Numbered from the stretch's first letter, positions 1 through 8,852 are shown. The stretch is DNA of 64,000 nucleotides from DASUPK01 sp963743575 (GCA_963743575.1 CAVUQC010000007.1:682001-746000); one strand, 5' to 3'. The notes: generated by a model not told the origin, from the sequence alone. Numbers and translations: made by a program.

Positions 1-381
1 TCCGACGGCGAGCATGCCACCGGCATCGCCGGCCCGGGCGGCGTCGTCCATGACCCGTCCCCGGGCCACGACGATCCTCAGCCCGTCGGCATCGTCGATC
101 GCCCCGGCGGCGGCGAGGGCTCCGATCTCGCCCAGGGAGTGGCCAGCGAAGTACTCGGCGCGGGGCCGCCCGAGCCGCTCATAGCCAGCGACCGAGGCGC
201 AGTAGACGGCCGGCTGGGCGTAGGCGGTGCCCTCCGGCATCCGCCCGAAGGGGTCCTCGCCGACAAGCTCGGCGGCGAGGTCCAGGAGGTCCGGGCGGAG
301 ATCCGCCACTGCCTCGCGGCTCGACGGATCCCCGACCCCCTGACCCGGAAAAAGAATCGCTGAAGTTGCATTGGCGTCCAT
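1..381 (-). CDS. fabD: Malonyl-CoA:ACP transacylase, N-terminal part (runs off left edge)
   Basis: The first 127 codons of an acyltransferase that loads malonyl groups from CoA onto acyl carrier protein for type II fatty acid synthesis in the cytoplasm. The start ATG is at 381. Seen: the N-terminal LFPGQGVG motif (residues 10-17) and the nucleophile elbow GHSLGE (residues 80-85, Ser82), both in family order and spacing. The typical protein is about 300 residues, so more than half lies beyond the edge. Other fab genes often follow fabD, but that cannot be checked here. The only alternative is a related acyltransferase domain of a polyketide synthase; the ATG just before LFPGQG favours a free-standing FabD. 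Confidence 0.9.
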   Translation of the reverse strand, partial: MDANATSAILFPGQGVGDPSSREAVADLRPDLLDLAAELVGEDPFGRMPEGTAYAQPAVYCASVAGYERLGRPRAEYFAGHSLGEIGALAAAGAIDDADGLRIVVARGRVMDDAARAGDAGGMLAVG

Positions 382-504
382 CCCCTACTGACTAACCGCG
401 AAGCCCCGGGGGGTGAAGTGATTTGCGGTCATGCCCCCCGTTCGGGGGGGTTCAGGGGGACGGGCGGGGGGTCAGGGTTCGAATCCCCGCCCTCCGCCGG
501 AGGC
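382..504. other. Intergenic stretch with G/C hairpins and a tRNA T-arm-like sequence
   Basis: The 123 bases between fabD and the gene upstream of it hold stem-loops: 434-449 (six C, GTTC, six G), 464-492 (GGGCGGGG pairing with CCCCGCCC) and 491-503 (CCTCC/GGAGG). They could end transcription of the gene stopping at 505. Bases 478-498 resemble the 3' end of a tRNA-Ser (GGTTCGAATCCCC then CCCTCCGCC), but no D-arm or usable anticodon arm can be drawn upstream. The fabD promoter must also lie here, on the minus strand; I do not recognise it. Confidence 0.4.
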
Positions 505-993
505 TCAGCCGTTGTCGACCTGAGCGGTCCACTTCGCCGTGGAGTCGCAGACGAGGGGACCGGTGTCAGGCAGCGGCATGCTCCCGCTGACGTGAATCGT
601 CCCCGTGGGCGGGCCCTTTCGCGGGACCCGGCCCTGAATCTCGTAGGTGATCCCGTCGCTGCTGAGCGAAGCGGCGAACGCGCCCTTCTTCAGGGGCAGC
701 CTCGGTGAACCGGCGGCGGCGCTGCTCGACAGGTCACTTTCGCCCTCCGAGTCGTGGCAGCTGGTGATCAGGAAGTAGAAGGAGAACTTGCGGACCGCCA
801 CTGGACGGAGGTTCCTGCCCTTGCCCTTGTATTCCACCTTGAACGAGACGCCAGACCCCGGCTCCTGCGCCGGAGGACCGACCAGCGGCCCCGAGTACGG
901 CGTCTTCTTCGCCAGGGCCAGCGGCACCAGCAGCGCGGCGAGAACGGCCGACAGCGCCAGCGCCAGAGCAGTGCACCTTGCTGCTCGTCCCAC
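505..993 (-). CDS. Secreted protein of unknown function
   Basis: A 162-residue protein with a clear signal peptide: a basic start, a hydrophobic run at about residues 8-27 and an ALA-like cleavage site before KKTPYSG. The mature part is small and polar with two cysteines (about Cys79 in ITSC and Cys149 in LVCD) that could form one extracytoplasmic disulphide. I recognise no family. The stop lies just before the G/C hairpins at 434-503. The gene stands between fabD and a response regulator on the same strand. Function unknown. Confidence 0.7.
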   Translation of the reverse strand: MGRAARCTALALALSAVLAALLVPLALAKKTPYSGPLVGPPAQEPGSGVSFKVEYKGKGRNLRPVAVRKFSFYFLITSCHDSEGESDLSSSAAAGSPRLPLKKGAFAASLSSDGITYEIQGRVPRKGPPTGTIHVSGSMPLPDTGPLVCDSTAKWTAQVDNG

Positions 994-1009
994 TTCCTCT
1001 CCCCTCGAT

Positions 1010-1025
1010 GAACGATCCGTCGTTC
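1010..1025. promoter_or_regulatory. Perfect inverted repeat upstream of the secreted-protein gene
   Basis: GAACGA-TCCG-TCGTTC is a perfect 6+6 palindrome, ending 17 bases upstream of the ATG at 993. It lies between the stop of the gene at 505-993's upstream neighbour (1066) and that ATG, so it could be an operator or part of a terminator. It has no following T-run. Role inferred only from position. Confidence 0.3.
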
Positions 1026-1065
1026 AACGTGATCGTACTGCTCTCGAGCGTCTCCTCCGAAATCC

Positions 1066-1728
1066 CTACGGGTCAGAGGTCGGAGGCGCTGCGCCCCGCG
1101 TCAGGCCCAGCTGCTCGGCCTTTCGCGTGGCCTCCGCTCGGTTCCGCACACCCAGCTTCCGATAGAGCGCCGTGGTGTGGTCCTTGATCGTGTGGGGCGA
1201 GAGGAAGAGCCGCTCGGCGATCTCGCGGTTGGTCGCCCCGGCGCCGATCAGCTCGAGGACCTCGCGCTCGCGGGGTGAGAGCGGTGTCACCGGCCCGTCC
1301 GCCTGACGCGCGTAGACGGTCATTCCCCTGCCAACCATGCGAACGGCATTGGCGACCTCGTCGGCACTCCAGTCCTTGGAGATGAAGCCCGCGGCCCCGG
1401 CTGCCTTGGCGGCCTCGGGTGAGATCCAGCCGGCTCCCGAGATCAGCAGGACGCGGGTCTTCGGCGAGACCTCGCGCAGTGCCTCGCAGAGCTCCGCCCC
1501 GGAGCGCTCGCCAAGGAAGAGGTCGACCAGGGCGACGTCGGGCCGGCCCTTGCCAGCCAGCTCGACGGCCTCCTCCGGGGTGGAGGCGACCACGCAGTCA
1601 CCGACCCACGGTTGCCGCCCGAGCAACAGACGAAATCCCCACTGCACGACTGCGTGGTCGTCCACCACCAGCACGCGCAGCTTCTTGGCGCCGTTCAGCT
1701 GCTCGGCAACACCAGGCGCGCCCGCCAT
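1066..1728 (-). CDS. NarL/LuxR-family response regulator
   Basis: A 220-residue DNA-binding response regulator. The receiver domain (residues about 17-135) shows the acidic pair in VVDDHAV, the phospho-acceptor in VALVDLF and the conserved lysine in SKDWSADE. A LuxR helix-turn-helix follows (about 150-210), from LSPREREVLELI through NREIAERLFLSPHTIKDH. Length and order are those of NarL/FixJ regulators. The start overlaps the 3' end of the kinase at 1695-2816 by 34 bases, so the two are translationally coupled and form a cognate pair. Target genes are unknown; the secreted-protein gene immediately downstream is one candidate. Confidence 0.9.
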   Translation of the reverse strand: MAGAPGVAEQLNGAKKLRVLVVDDHAVVQWGFRLLLGRQPWVGDCVVASTPEEAVELAGKGRPDVALVDLFLGERSGAELCEALREVSPKTRVLLISGAGWISPEAAKAAGAAGFISKDWSADEVANAVRMVGRGMTVYARQADGPVTPLSPREREVLELIGAGATNREIAERLFLSPHTIKDHTTALYRKLGVRNRAEATRKAEQLGLTRGAAPPTSDP

Positions 1729-2816
1729 CGGTCCTCCTCGCGGCCGTATTCGAGCATTCCGCCTCGTTGCATCGCCTCGTAGGAGGCGAGCCGCAGGCCC
1801 ATTCGCGACCCGCGAGACCGGCTCTCGTCGTCGATCGGGGGCAGGCCGTCGTTGCGCACCTCGAGCACGAAGGCCCCGTCGCGCTCGTCGATCGTCACCC
1901 GGACCTCGGCTGGGTCCGCATGCTTCTCGGCGTTGCGGAGCGTCTCGTTCAGGACCGATACCGCGAGCGGCTCGAGACTCTCCGGAACGTCCACCCCCTC
2001 GCGCCAGTCGACGACCAGCGGAAGCATCTTGTACTGGCGGCCGAGGCGCTCGAGCTCGGCCCGCAGCCCGCCGTCCTGAAGCTCCATCAGGGAGCTCCCG
2101 GCGGACCCGATCAGGGCCTCCCGGAGGTCGCCGAGGGCGGCCTCGATCTCGGCGATGCAGCGCTCGCGATCATCATCGGCCAGCGGCCGATCCGATCCGA
2201 GCGCCATCGAAACCCCGAAGAGCCGCTGGGTGACGCGCTCGTGGACCTCCCGCGCGAGGTCTATCCGCTCGGAGAGCCGGCGGCTCCGCTCGAGCTGCCG
2301 CGTGACCTCCCGCACGTGGCTGGCGAGGGCCGCCGTCCGTCCGAGCGCATGCATGGTGGAGCGCTCGGCATCGGTCAGATCGAAGTGCTCGCCATCGCGA
2401 TCGGCGAAGATCACGCCGAGCCAGCGGCCGCCGGCAGCAACCGGGGTGCAGGCGAACTTGGTGACACCGGGCATGTTGCTGTAACGGGCCGGGACGTCGG
2501 CCGCCAGGTCCGTGGTCTCCACCACCCGGTCCTCCGCCAGAGCCCGCTGGGCGATCGGGGTCTCCTCGAGGCTCCCGTAGGCGTGGGCGATGAACTCACG
2601 GTGGAGGCCGTGGATTCCGGCGGGCAGCACCAGACGGCGCTCGGCGTCGTAGAGGAAGATGACCGCCCGCTCCATCGACGTCTGCAGGCAGATGGCCTCG
2701 CAGAGGCGATCGTAGAAGTCGTCGAGCTCTTGCCTTTCGTCCAGCTGGAAAAGCAACTGGACGACGACGTCCAGCGCCTCGGAGCGGAGCGAGTCTTCCT
2801 TGATGCTCACGTCCAT
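1695..2816 (-). CDS. GAF-domain histidine kinase (NarL-partner type)
   Basis: A 373-residue sensor kinase with no transmembrane segment, so probably cytoplasmic. A GAF-like sensor domain occupies about residues 25-170. It is followed by a HisKA_3-type dimerisation segment with the phospho-accepting His in REVHERVTQRLFG (about 206-218) and a compact ATPase domain with the N-box NETLRNAEKHA and the G-box GMGLRLASYEA. It overlaps the response regulator by 34 bases and is its likely partner. The GAF domain suggests sensing of a small molecule or redox state, but nothing identifies the ligand. About 170 bases of non-coding DNA lie upstream before the next small frame on the other strand. Confidence 0.88.
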   Translation of the reverse strand: MDVSIKEDSLRSEALDVVVQLLFQLDERQELDDFYDRLCEAICLQTSMERAVIFLYDAERRLVLPAGIHGLHREFIAHAYGSLEETPIAQRALAEDRVVETTDLAADVPARYSNMPGVTKFACTPVAAGGRWLGVIFADRDGEHFDLTDAERSTMHALGRTAALASHVREVTRQLERSRRLSERIDLAREVHERVTQRLFGVSMALGSDRPLADDDRERCIAEIEAALGDLREALIGSAGSSLMELQDGGLRAELERLGRQYKMLPLVVDWREGVDVPESLEPLAVSVLNETLRNAEKHADPAEVRVTIDERDGAFVLEVRNDGLPPIDDESRSRGSRMGLRLASYEAMQRGGMLEYGREEDRWRARLVLPSS

Positions 2817-2986
2817 GGGCTACCCCTGCATCCTCGCACCGGTTACGCGCCGGCCCCCGGACGCACCCCCCGAATGGGGGGTAGGTAGGTGCGAACTACC
2901 TACTCAGGTCGAGGGGTTTCCCCAGCGCACCGGGTCAAGGATTCCCGGAAGGTGGCCGATGCAAGACGGCGAACAGGAGATATGGA

Positions 2987-3166
2987 ATGCCGCCGAACTC
3001 GACTCAGAATCTGAACGCCAAGCTCTCCCTCACGCCGAGCGTGCAGGAGCCCTCCGGCGGCAGCGGCATTAGCCTCACGCCATCCCCGATCCAGGTCTCC
3101 ACTCCCCCGAATCAGATCTTCAGCGGCCCGGCTCAGTATCGCGGCGGCTACCACCTCAGTTTCTAG
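2987..3166 (+). CDS. Possible small protein, 59 residues
   Basis: A short frame with ATG at 2987 and AGGAGA six bases upstream, rich in Ser, Pro, Gln and Asn, with no membrane segment or known motif. It ends just before the hydrophobic leader of the broken hydrolase gene, which is read in another frame. It may be a real small gene, or part of the 5' region of the hydrolase gene displaced by a frame change. The good ribosome binding site is the main support. Confidence 0.35.
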   Translation: MPPNSTQNLNAKLSLTPSVQEPSGGSGISLTPSPIQVSTPPNQIFSGPAQYRGGYHLSF

Positions 3167-3917
3167 TCCTCCTCGCGTTCTGCGCGCTCATCGCGCCGAG
3201 CGCCGGGGCCGCTCAGCGCCCCTCGCAGTCCTTTCCGTGGCATCACCGGGTCCGCGGCGCCGCGCACTACCTCCACTCGCGCACCGGCAGCGCCTCGTTT
3301 GCGGTGGTGGATGAGAGAGGCCGGATCCACGGCTTCCGGCGCGGCATTCGCTATTCCTCGGCGAGCCTGGTCAAGGCGATGCTCCTGGTCGCCTATCTCG
3401 ACCGGCGCGAGGTTCGCCACCGTCGCGTGCGAGGCGCCGAGCGCCGCCTGCTCGGCCCGATGATTCGCGCCTCCGACAACGATGCCGCGACCGCCATCTA
3501 CGACAGGGTCGGTCCCGCCGGCCTGCAGCGGCTGGCCCACCGTTCCGGGATGCACCGCTTCATCCCCAATCCCGTCTGGGGCGGGTGCCAGGTCACGGCA
3601 CGCGACCAGGCCCGCTTCTTCTCCCGCATCCGGCACTGATCCCACGGCGTCATCGCAAGTACGGGCTGGGCCTGCTGCGGCGGATCGTCCCGTCCGAGCG
3701 CTGGCGCATCCCGCACGGCAGCCCGGCCGGTTGGCGGCCCTACTTCAAGGGCGGCTGGTTCCCGGACGATGGCGGCTGGCGCGTTCACCAGGCGGCCCTC
3801 CTCGAGCACGGCCGCCGCCACATCTCAGTGGCGGTGCTGACCCGCGGCCCGAGCCTCGGATACGGCGCCGCAACCATCGCCGGCGTGACGGCCCGGCTGC
3901 TTCGCGGCTACCCCTGA
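3160..3917 (+). pseudogene. Class A beta-lactamase-like serine hydrolase, frameshifted
   Basis: An exported serine hydrolase of the penicillin-binding/class A beta-lactamase fold, broken into two frames. The first frame has a hydrophobic leader (FLVLLAFCALIAPSAGA, from 3160) with no ATG, GTG or TTG between the preceding stop at 3070-3072 and codon 3304. It then has the SxxK motif SLVK (Ser codon at 3364, Lys at 3373) and SDN (3472-3480), and stops at 3639. The rest continues from about 3633 in another frame to 3917, including the KGG triad in YFKGGW (Lys codon 3747). All three hallmark motifs survive but no single frame joins them. One missing base near 3630-3637 explains the break. A real mutation, a sequencing error or programmed frameshifting are possible; the missing start favours a degenerate gene. 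Confidence 0.75.
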
Positions 3918-3918
3918 C

Positions 3919-5169
3919 TCACCGCCTGACGAGCGTGATCGATCTCGCCTGGGAGGCCGGGTCGGCGTTCGCCGGGGTGTAGGTCACGCTCGCCCTCACC
4001 TTCACCCGGCCCGTGCGGCGCAGCTGGCGGGCTGCCCTGCCCACTGCGCGGACCTTGAGCTTCGCGCTTCCGGCTGCGGTCAGCGTCTTGGCGACCCTCC
4101 TGACCACGCTTCCGCGGGCGGCCGACCGCCGCCCGCCGGGTCCGGAGCCGCTCAGCGCGAGCATGCCCGGCCCGGGCAACTGAACGGTCAGGGTGGCCGT
4201 TCCACGACGCGGGTTCCGCTTTGCCTTGCCCAATCTGAAGTCCCGCCTGTCGCCCGTGATTTCGACCAGCGGGATGCCGGCGGTGTCTGTCGCAGAAGAG
4301 AGGTGGCTGAGACCCGCGGCGAAGCTCGAACCGCCGCCCCCGCCTCCAGCGCCGGCGCCGTTCCCGGATCCACCCGCCCCACCGCCGAAGTATCCGCCGC
4401 CTCCTCCTCCACCAGGCTCGCTGTTGACCGAGTTATCACCGGCAGCTCCAGCCAGGCCAAAGGTGCCCGGGTTGCCGGCCGGCGGGCCGCCGCCTCCCGC
4501 CGCTCCGCCATCTCCGCCGGAGTTCAGCGTCCCCGGGAAGCCACCGCCACCACCGAGGACAGTCGAATTGCCACCGGTTCCGCCTGCCTGACCGTCTGAT
4601 CCGGCATTGCCACCCTGACCGTCACCGGGTTGTGCGGTAAAGGCCAGGGAGCCACCGCCGCCACCCCCGGCCGCGACGAGAAGCCTCGAGCTGAGCGAGT
4701 TCGGTTCGCCGGCGCAGCTTGCCGCAAGCCGCGAGCAGGTCCGGAGGTCGGTGGCCCCGCCACCTCCGCCGCCTGGGAGCGCAAAGACACCGTCGTCGGA
4801 ACTGCCGCCGCCATTGAACCCGCCGGCGCCCCCGCCCGCGATTCCCGCGCCGTCAGCGCCCCTTCCGCCGACCTCGACGAAGAGGACTCGGCCGGGCGTG
4901 ACCGCCAGGTCGGCCCCGAGCCGGTCGCCGAGCCCGGCGGGCCCACCCGTGGCCGTTCCGGAGTCGCTGCCCCTGCCCCCCGCTGCCCCCACGGCAAGGA
5001 TGTGGATCAAATGGACCCCGGCGGGAACCGTGTAGGCCTGCTCGCCGCCGGTGAAGTCGAACGTGCGGCTCGCGGCCGAAGCGGGATTGACGGCGAGGAT
5101 CGATGCGGCAGAGACCAGTCCCAGGACGAGGCCGGCTCGACGGATCATCGCGAGATTCACGAGCCACAT
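3919..5169 (-). CDS. Secreted glycine-rich surface protein
   Basis: A 416-residue exported protein. A signal peptide covers about residues 8-33 (hydrophobic run then ASA); the start could also be Met8 (5148). The next 50 residues read like the opening of bacterial glycine-rich-domain proteins (FDFTGGEQAYTVPAGVH). Residues about 60-300 are dominated by long Gly runs. The last about 110 residues are a basic, Gly-poor beta-rich module ending SITLVRR. Only two cysteines are obvious, in LRTCSRLAASCAG. The gene converges on the broken hydrolase with one base between stops. It is probably cell-surface or matrix material; no enzyme motif is visible. Confidence 0.8.
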   Translation of the reverse strand: MWLVNLAMIRRAGLVLGLVSAASILAVNPASAASRTFDFTGGEQAYTVPAGVHLIHILAVGAAGGRGSDSGTATGGPAGLGDRLGADLAVTPGRVLFVEVGGRGADGAGIAGGGAGGFNGGGSSDDGVFALPGGGGGGATDLRTCSRLAASCAGEPNSLSSRLLVAAGGGGGGSLAFTAQPGDGQGGNAGSDGQAGGTGGNSTVLGGGGGFPGTLNSGGDGGAAGGGGPPAGNPGTFGLAGAAGDNSVNSEPGGGGGGGYFGGGAGGSGNGAGAGGGGGGSSFAAGLSHLSSATDTAGIPLVEITGDRRDFRLGKAKRNPRRGTATLTVQLPGPGMLALSGSGPGGRRSAARGSVVRRVAKTLTAAGSAKLKVRAVGRAARQLRRTGRVKVRASVTYTPANADPASQARSITLVRR

Positions 5170-5220
5170 GCATCTCCATACGGGAGCTGGGCGCGCGGGG
5201 TTTGCTTCGAACGATCCGAG

Positions 5221-5937
5221 CTACGAGGCTTCGTCCGCGAAGCGGTAGCCGACCCGCCGCACGGTGAGCACCAGCTCCGGGTTCTGCGGATCGCGCTCGA
5301 CCTTCTGGCGGAGATTGGATATATGGACGTCGCAGGCGCGCACATCGCCGCGGAACTCCGTCTGCCAGAGCTCCTCCATGATCTCCTTGCGCGAGAAGAC
5401 CTGGCCCGGGTTCTCCGCCAGGAGGCGCAGCACCTGAAACTCCGAGCGGGTCAGGTTGATGGGCTCGCCTCGCACGGTGACCAGGTGGCGCGCCAGGTCG
5501 ATTGAGACCGAGCCGGCCTCGATAGCCGTCCCCTCGGTCCCGGTCGAGCGATCGAGCTCGCGGCGACGGAGCTGGGCACGAACGCGGCCGAGCAGCTCGC
5601 GGACCGAGAACGGCTTCGTGACGTAGTCGTCGGCGCCGACCTCGAGGCCGACGACCTTGTCGACCTCCGCGTCCTTCGCGGTCAGCAGGATGATCGGCAC
5701 CGGGCTGTGCGCGCGGACCTCGCGGCAGATGTCCAGGCCGCTCTTGCCGGGCATCATGATGTCCAGGACCAACAGGTCGAACTGGTCCTCGGAGATCTGA
5801 TCCTCGGCCTCCTCGCTGTTGGATGCCAGAGTGACGTCGAAGCCCTCCTGCTCGAGGGCGTAGCCGACGGACTCGCGGACGGAGTCCTCGTCGTCGACGA
5901 CCAGGATGCGACTCATGGCGGGCGGCGTAGGGCTCAT
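5221..5937 (-). CDS. OmpR/PhoB-family response regulator
   Basis: A 238-residue regulator. The receiver domain starts at ILVVDDEDSVRES and carries the phospho-acceptor in LLVLDIMMPGKSG and the conserved lysine in DDYVTKPFS. A winged-helix DNA-binding domain follows (NLTRSEFQVLRLLAEN through VRRVGYRF). The first ATG (5937) overlaps the kinase stop by four bases; the ATG at 5916 just before SRILVVDD is an alternative start. Transcribed after and coupled with the kinase at 5934-7658. Domain order and length match the family; the regulon cannot be told from the sequence. Confidence 0.92.
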   Translation of the reverse strand: MSPTPPAMSRILVVDDEDSVRESVGYALEQEGFDVTLASNSEEAEDQISEDQFDLLVLDIMMPGKSGLDICREVRAHSPVPIILLTAKDAEVDKVVGLEVGADDYVTKPFSVRELLGRVRAQLRRRELDRSTGTEGTAIEAGSVSIDLARHLVTVRGEPINLTRSEFQVLRLLAENPGQVFSRKEIMEELWQTEFRGDVRACDVHISNLRQKVERDPQNPELVLTVRRVGYRFADEAS

Positions 5938-7658
5938 GCGACCGGTGTGGGAGTTGGTTTGGCGGCGCGCAACCGGACCCAGAACGTGCTCCCCTCGCCC
6001 GGCACCGACCGCATTCCGATTTCACCGTTCATCACGTCCACCATCCGCTTGGCGATCGAAAGACCGAGGCCGAAGCCCTCGGTCTCGTGGGTGGCGGATC
6101 CGCGATAGAAGCGCTCGAAGACGCGGTCCTGCTCCTCAGGCGGGATTCCTTTCCCTGTGTCGTGGACTTCGATGGTCACGGTCTTCTTCTCCCCCCGTGC
6201 CGCGCGAAGGGTAACTGTGCCCGGCGGAGGGGTGTGCGCGCAGGCATTGGTGAGCAGCCCGATCATCACCTGGCGCAGGAGGACCGGATCGCCCTCGGCC
6301 ACCAGATCGGATTCGATCTCGGTGCGGAGCTCGACGCCCTCGGGTGCGGCAACGGCCTCGGCGGCCTCGTTGCCGGCCAGCGAGACATCAACCACCTGGG
6401 CCTCGTCCCTCTCGCCGGCGGCCTCGACGCGAGCGAGGGTGAGCAGCGACTGGGTCAGGCGCGTCATCCGCTCCGCGTCGACCGAGAGTCTCTTGAGGAA
6501 GCGGTCCCGGGCATCCGGGTCGTCCTTGGCGCCGCTCCGCAGCACCTCGATCCCGCTCATGATCCCCGCCAGCGGGTTGCGAAGCTCATGCGCGGCATTG
6601 GAGACGAACTCGCGCTCGGCCTCCTCGCGCTTGAGCTCGTCGGTGCGGTCGCGGACGACGAGCAGCACGGCGTGCTCGGCGGCGACGCGTCGCGCCTGCA
6701 CGCCGTAGACGCGGCCGTCGATCCAGAGCACGGGGATCTCGGCCGATCCGCGCTCGGCCGAGCGCCGCAGCGACGGGATCAGCGCGGAGGCGGGCTGCCC
6801 GTCCCGGACGAGGCGGTCGGCGGCCGAGTTCGCGAAGCGGACCGAGCCGTCCTCGCCGACGACGATCACCGCCTCGGTCAGCCCGTCGAAGATCGCCGAG
6901 AGACGGTCGCGCTCCGTGGCGAGCAGGTTGAAGGTCTCGCGGAGCTCAGCGCGCATCGAATCCAGGGAGCGAGTCAGATCCCCGATCTCGTCGCTCCCTC
7001 CGGGGCGCAGGGGCACGTCGAAGTTGCCCGCGGCCATCTCCTCCGCGGCCTGGGCGAGCCGCCTGACCCGAGTCGCGATCAGCGAGGAGACCAGGAATCC
7101 GACCAGCACCCCGATCCCGATGGCGATCAGGAGCGCTCTTAGGCGGTCGCCACGAAGGTGGTCGAACGCCCTGGTCAGGGCGGGCGGCGGCTCGGCGCGC
7201 ACGACCACCGCTCCCCTCACCTTGCTCGCTCCGAAGATGGGCGCCGCGGCGACCGTCACGTTGCCGGGCAGGCTCGCGTTGTAGCGCCGGTTGTCGAGCG
7301 CCACGCGGACCGCCTCTCCCTTCTGCGGTACGGCGGCGAGGGCGGCAAGATCCTGGCCCGGGGCAAGCGCGTTGCCGTGCCGATTCACCGCCCAGGCCTC
7401 GAAGTTGCCCGTGTTCGCCAGGGCCAGGACGTTCGCGGCGTGCAGCTTGTCGACCTTGCCGAGGTCGTCCGCAAGGCTCGACGTCTTTCCCACTGCGAGG
7501 TCGGCGGACTGGTTCTGCAGCGTCCGTCCGGATGAGTCGTCGACAAAGACGTACACCGACGCAGCCGTGATCAGCGTGACGAGGGCGAAGGCAGCGCCGA
7601 GCCAGAGGCGCATCGGCACGCGGCGGCCCCTCTCCCAACCCCTAATGCGCTCGGCCAT
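5934..7658 (-). CDS. Membrane sensor histidine kinase (HAMP-PAS-HisKA-HATPase)
   Basis: A 574-residue sensor. A first membrane segment (about residues 17-38) and a second (about 178-198) enclose an extracytoplasmic sensing region of about 140 residues. A HAMP linker follows (AEEMAAGNFDVPL), then a PAS-like domain (IFDGLTEAVIVVGEDG), a HisKA domain with the phospho-His in NAAHELRNPLAGI, and an ATPase domain with NACAHTPP, DTGKGIP and a GFGLGLSIAK G2 box. The complete architecture argues for a functional phospho-donor to the regulator whose start overlaps its stop (ATGA). The signal is unknown; the external domain could read envelope state. Confidence 0.93.
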   Translation of the reverse strand: MAERIRGWERGRRVPMRLWLGAAFALVTLITAASVYVFVDDSSGRTLQNQSADLAVGKTSSLADDLGKVDKLHAANVLALANTGNFEAWAVNRHGNALAPGQDLAALAAVPQKGEAVRVALDNRRYNASLPGNVTVAAAPIFGASKVRGAVVVRAEPPPALTRAFDHLRGDRLRALLIAIGIGVLVGFLVSSLIATRVRRLAQAAEEMAAGNFDVPLRPGGSDEIGDLTRSLDSMRAELRETFNLLATERDRLSAIFDGLTEAVIVVGEDGSVRFANSAADRLVRDGQPASALIPSLRRSAERGSAEIPVLWIDGRVYGVQARRVAAEHAVLLVVRDRTDELKREEAEREFVSNAAHELRNPLAGIMSGIEVLRSGAKDDPDARDRFLKRLSVDAERMTRLTQSLLTLARVEAAGERDEAQVVDVSLAGNEAAEAVAAPEGVELRTEIESDLVAEGDPVLLRQVMIGLLTNACAHTPPPGTVTLRAARGEKKTVTIEVHDTGKGIPPEEQDRVFERFYRGSATHETEGFGLGLSIAKRMVDVMNGEIGMRSVPGEGSTFWVRLRAAKPTPTPVA

Positions 7659-7718
7659 GGTCAGGAGATTGTTACCGCTTGCTCACATTCGTGTGGGAGA
7701 TTCGCCGCCGGCGAGAAG

Positions 7719-8852
7719 TCAGCCGTCGAGCGCACCGGAGAGCCGGAGCCAGAGAGCCTCCAGGGCGAGCTCCTCGGAGACGTTCACGCGCAGCCGCCGG
7801 CGCGTGTCGAGCACCCATTCGACCGCCTCCCTCGCCCTCGCCGGGTCGAGGCCAGTGGCGTCCTCCGCCAGCTCGCCGCGGCGGTCGGCGTTGAGCACGA
7901 CCTCGTCAGCGCCGGACGCGACGGCCGCCAGATCCCGATACCAGGCACAGCAGATCGCCAGGCCGAGGTCGAGGGCCTGCGTGCGGGCCCGGCGCTCGGT
8001 GCGCTTGACCTGCTCGGTGGCCTCCCGGGTCAGCTTGCCCTTCCGGCCTCTCTTCGCCATCGCCTCCGCCTCCTCGACCAGCCGCCTCTCCTCCGCCGCG
8101 CCGGCCTCGGTGCCGGCAACGCTCGCGGCGTCGAGCAGACCGCGCCAGGGCTCGGGCGTCGGGTCCGGGGAGCGTGCCGCACGAGCGGCAGCCTCGGATG
8201 TGGCTCGCAGTGAGATCCCCGCCTCGCCGTGGAGCAGGCGAGCGAGCTCGACGTCGCCCCCGCTCAGGCGAGCCGCGGCCTCCGCCTCCTCGCCGGCACC
8301 GAGGGCCTCGAGAACCGCGTCGGGCGCGAGGGGCCCGAATTCGACCGGGGCGCAGCGCGAGATGATGGTCTCGGCGAGCTGCTCGGGCTCCGAGCAGATC
8401 AGGATCAGATGGGCGAAGGGAGCGGGCTCCTCGAGCGTCTTCAGCAGGGCGTTCTGGCTCTCGTCGCGCAGGTCCTCGGCCTCCTCGATCACGAAGACGC
8501 GGCGCCGCCCCTCGGCGGGGCTCAGGCTGGAGGCGCGGATCACCGATTCCCGGACGTCCTCCACCAGATGCTGGGCGCCCGGCGGGCGCAGCCAGGCGAG
8601 ATCCGGATGGGGCGAGGGATCGAGCAGGGCGCGCCGGCGGGCGTCCTCGGGATCGGCGGCGCCCTCCGAGAGCAGCTCCGCCGCGAACGCCCGGGCGGCG
8701 GCGCCCTTGCCGGCCCCGCGCGGGCCGCGAAAGATGTAGGCATGGCCGGGCGAGCCGAGCGCCGCGACCAGGGCGGCGCGAGCCCGGAGCTGATGGCGGG
8801 TCGCCCGCGCCAGGGCCTCGGGGATCTCCGGGCCGGTCGCCGCGGCCTCCAT
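7719..8852 (-). CDS. holB: DNA polymerase III delta' subunit (clamp loader)
   Basis: A 377-residue AAA+ clamp-loader subunit that helps load the beta sliding clamp at replication forks. Seen: a P-loop variant GPRGAGKG (residues 43-50), the VFVIEEAEDL segment in the Walker B place, NALLKTLEEP and the SRC motif (IISRCAPVEF). These are the landmarks of HolB/DnaX-type proteins. The ATG overlaps the tmk stop by one base (TGATG), the usual tmk-holB pairing. No clear zinc-binding cysteine cluster is seen, as in many delta' proteins. The C-terminal about 150 residues match the expected helical collar. Confidence 0.9.
   Translation of the reverse strand: MEAAATGPEIPEALARATRHQLRARAALVAALGSPGHAYIFRGPRGAGKGAAARAFAAELLSEGAADPEDARRRALLDPSPHPDLAWLRPPGAQHLVEDVRESVIRASSLSPAEGRRRVFVIEEAEDLRDESQNALLKTLEEPAPFAHLILICSEPEQLAETIISRCAPVEFGPLAPDAVLEALGAGEEAEAAARLSGGDVELARLLHGEAGISLRATSEAAARAARSPDPTPEPWRGLLDAASVAGTEAGAAEERRLVEEAEAMAKRGRKGKLTREATEQVKRTERRARTQALDLGLAICCAWYRDLAAVASGADEVVLNADRRGELAEDATGLDPARAREAVEWVLDTRRRLRVNVSEELALEALWLRLSGALDG

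Noticed and set aside
408..498. tRNA-Ser-like 3' end (GGTTCGAATCCCC and CCCTCCGCC) with a possible pairing GGGGGGT upstream.
   Set aside because: No D-arm or usable anticodon arm (no T at position 33) can be drawn, and the T-stem and acceptor lengths do not add up. A decayed tRNA or attachment-site remnant remains possible but unsupported.
2800..3072. A 90-codon frame overlapping the kinase start on the other strand.
   Set aside because: No ribosome binding site or protein-like composition; it overlaps a well-supported kinase start. The smaller frame at 2987 has better signals.
4300..4860. Long open frames on the plus strand opposite the glycine-rich gene.
   Set aside because: They are Pro-rich mirror images of Gly codons, with no start signals or protein-like character.
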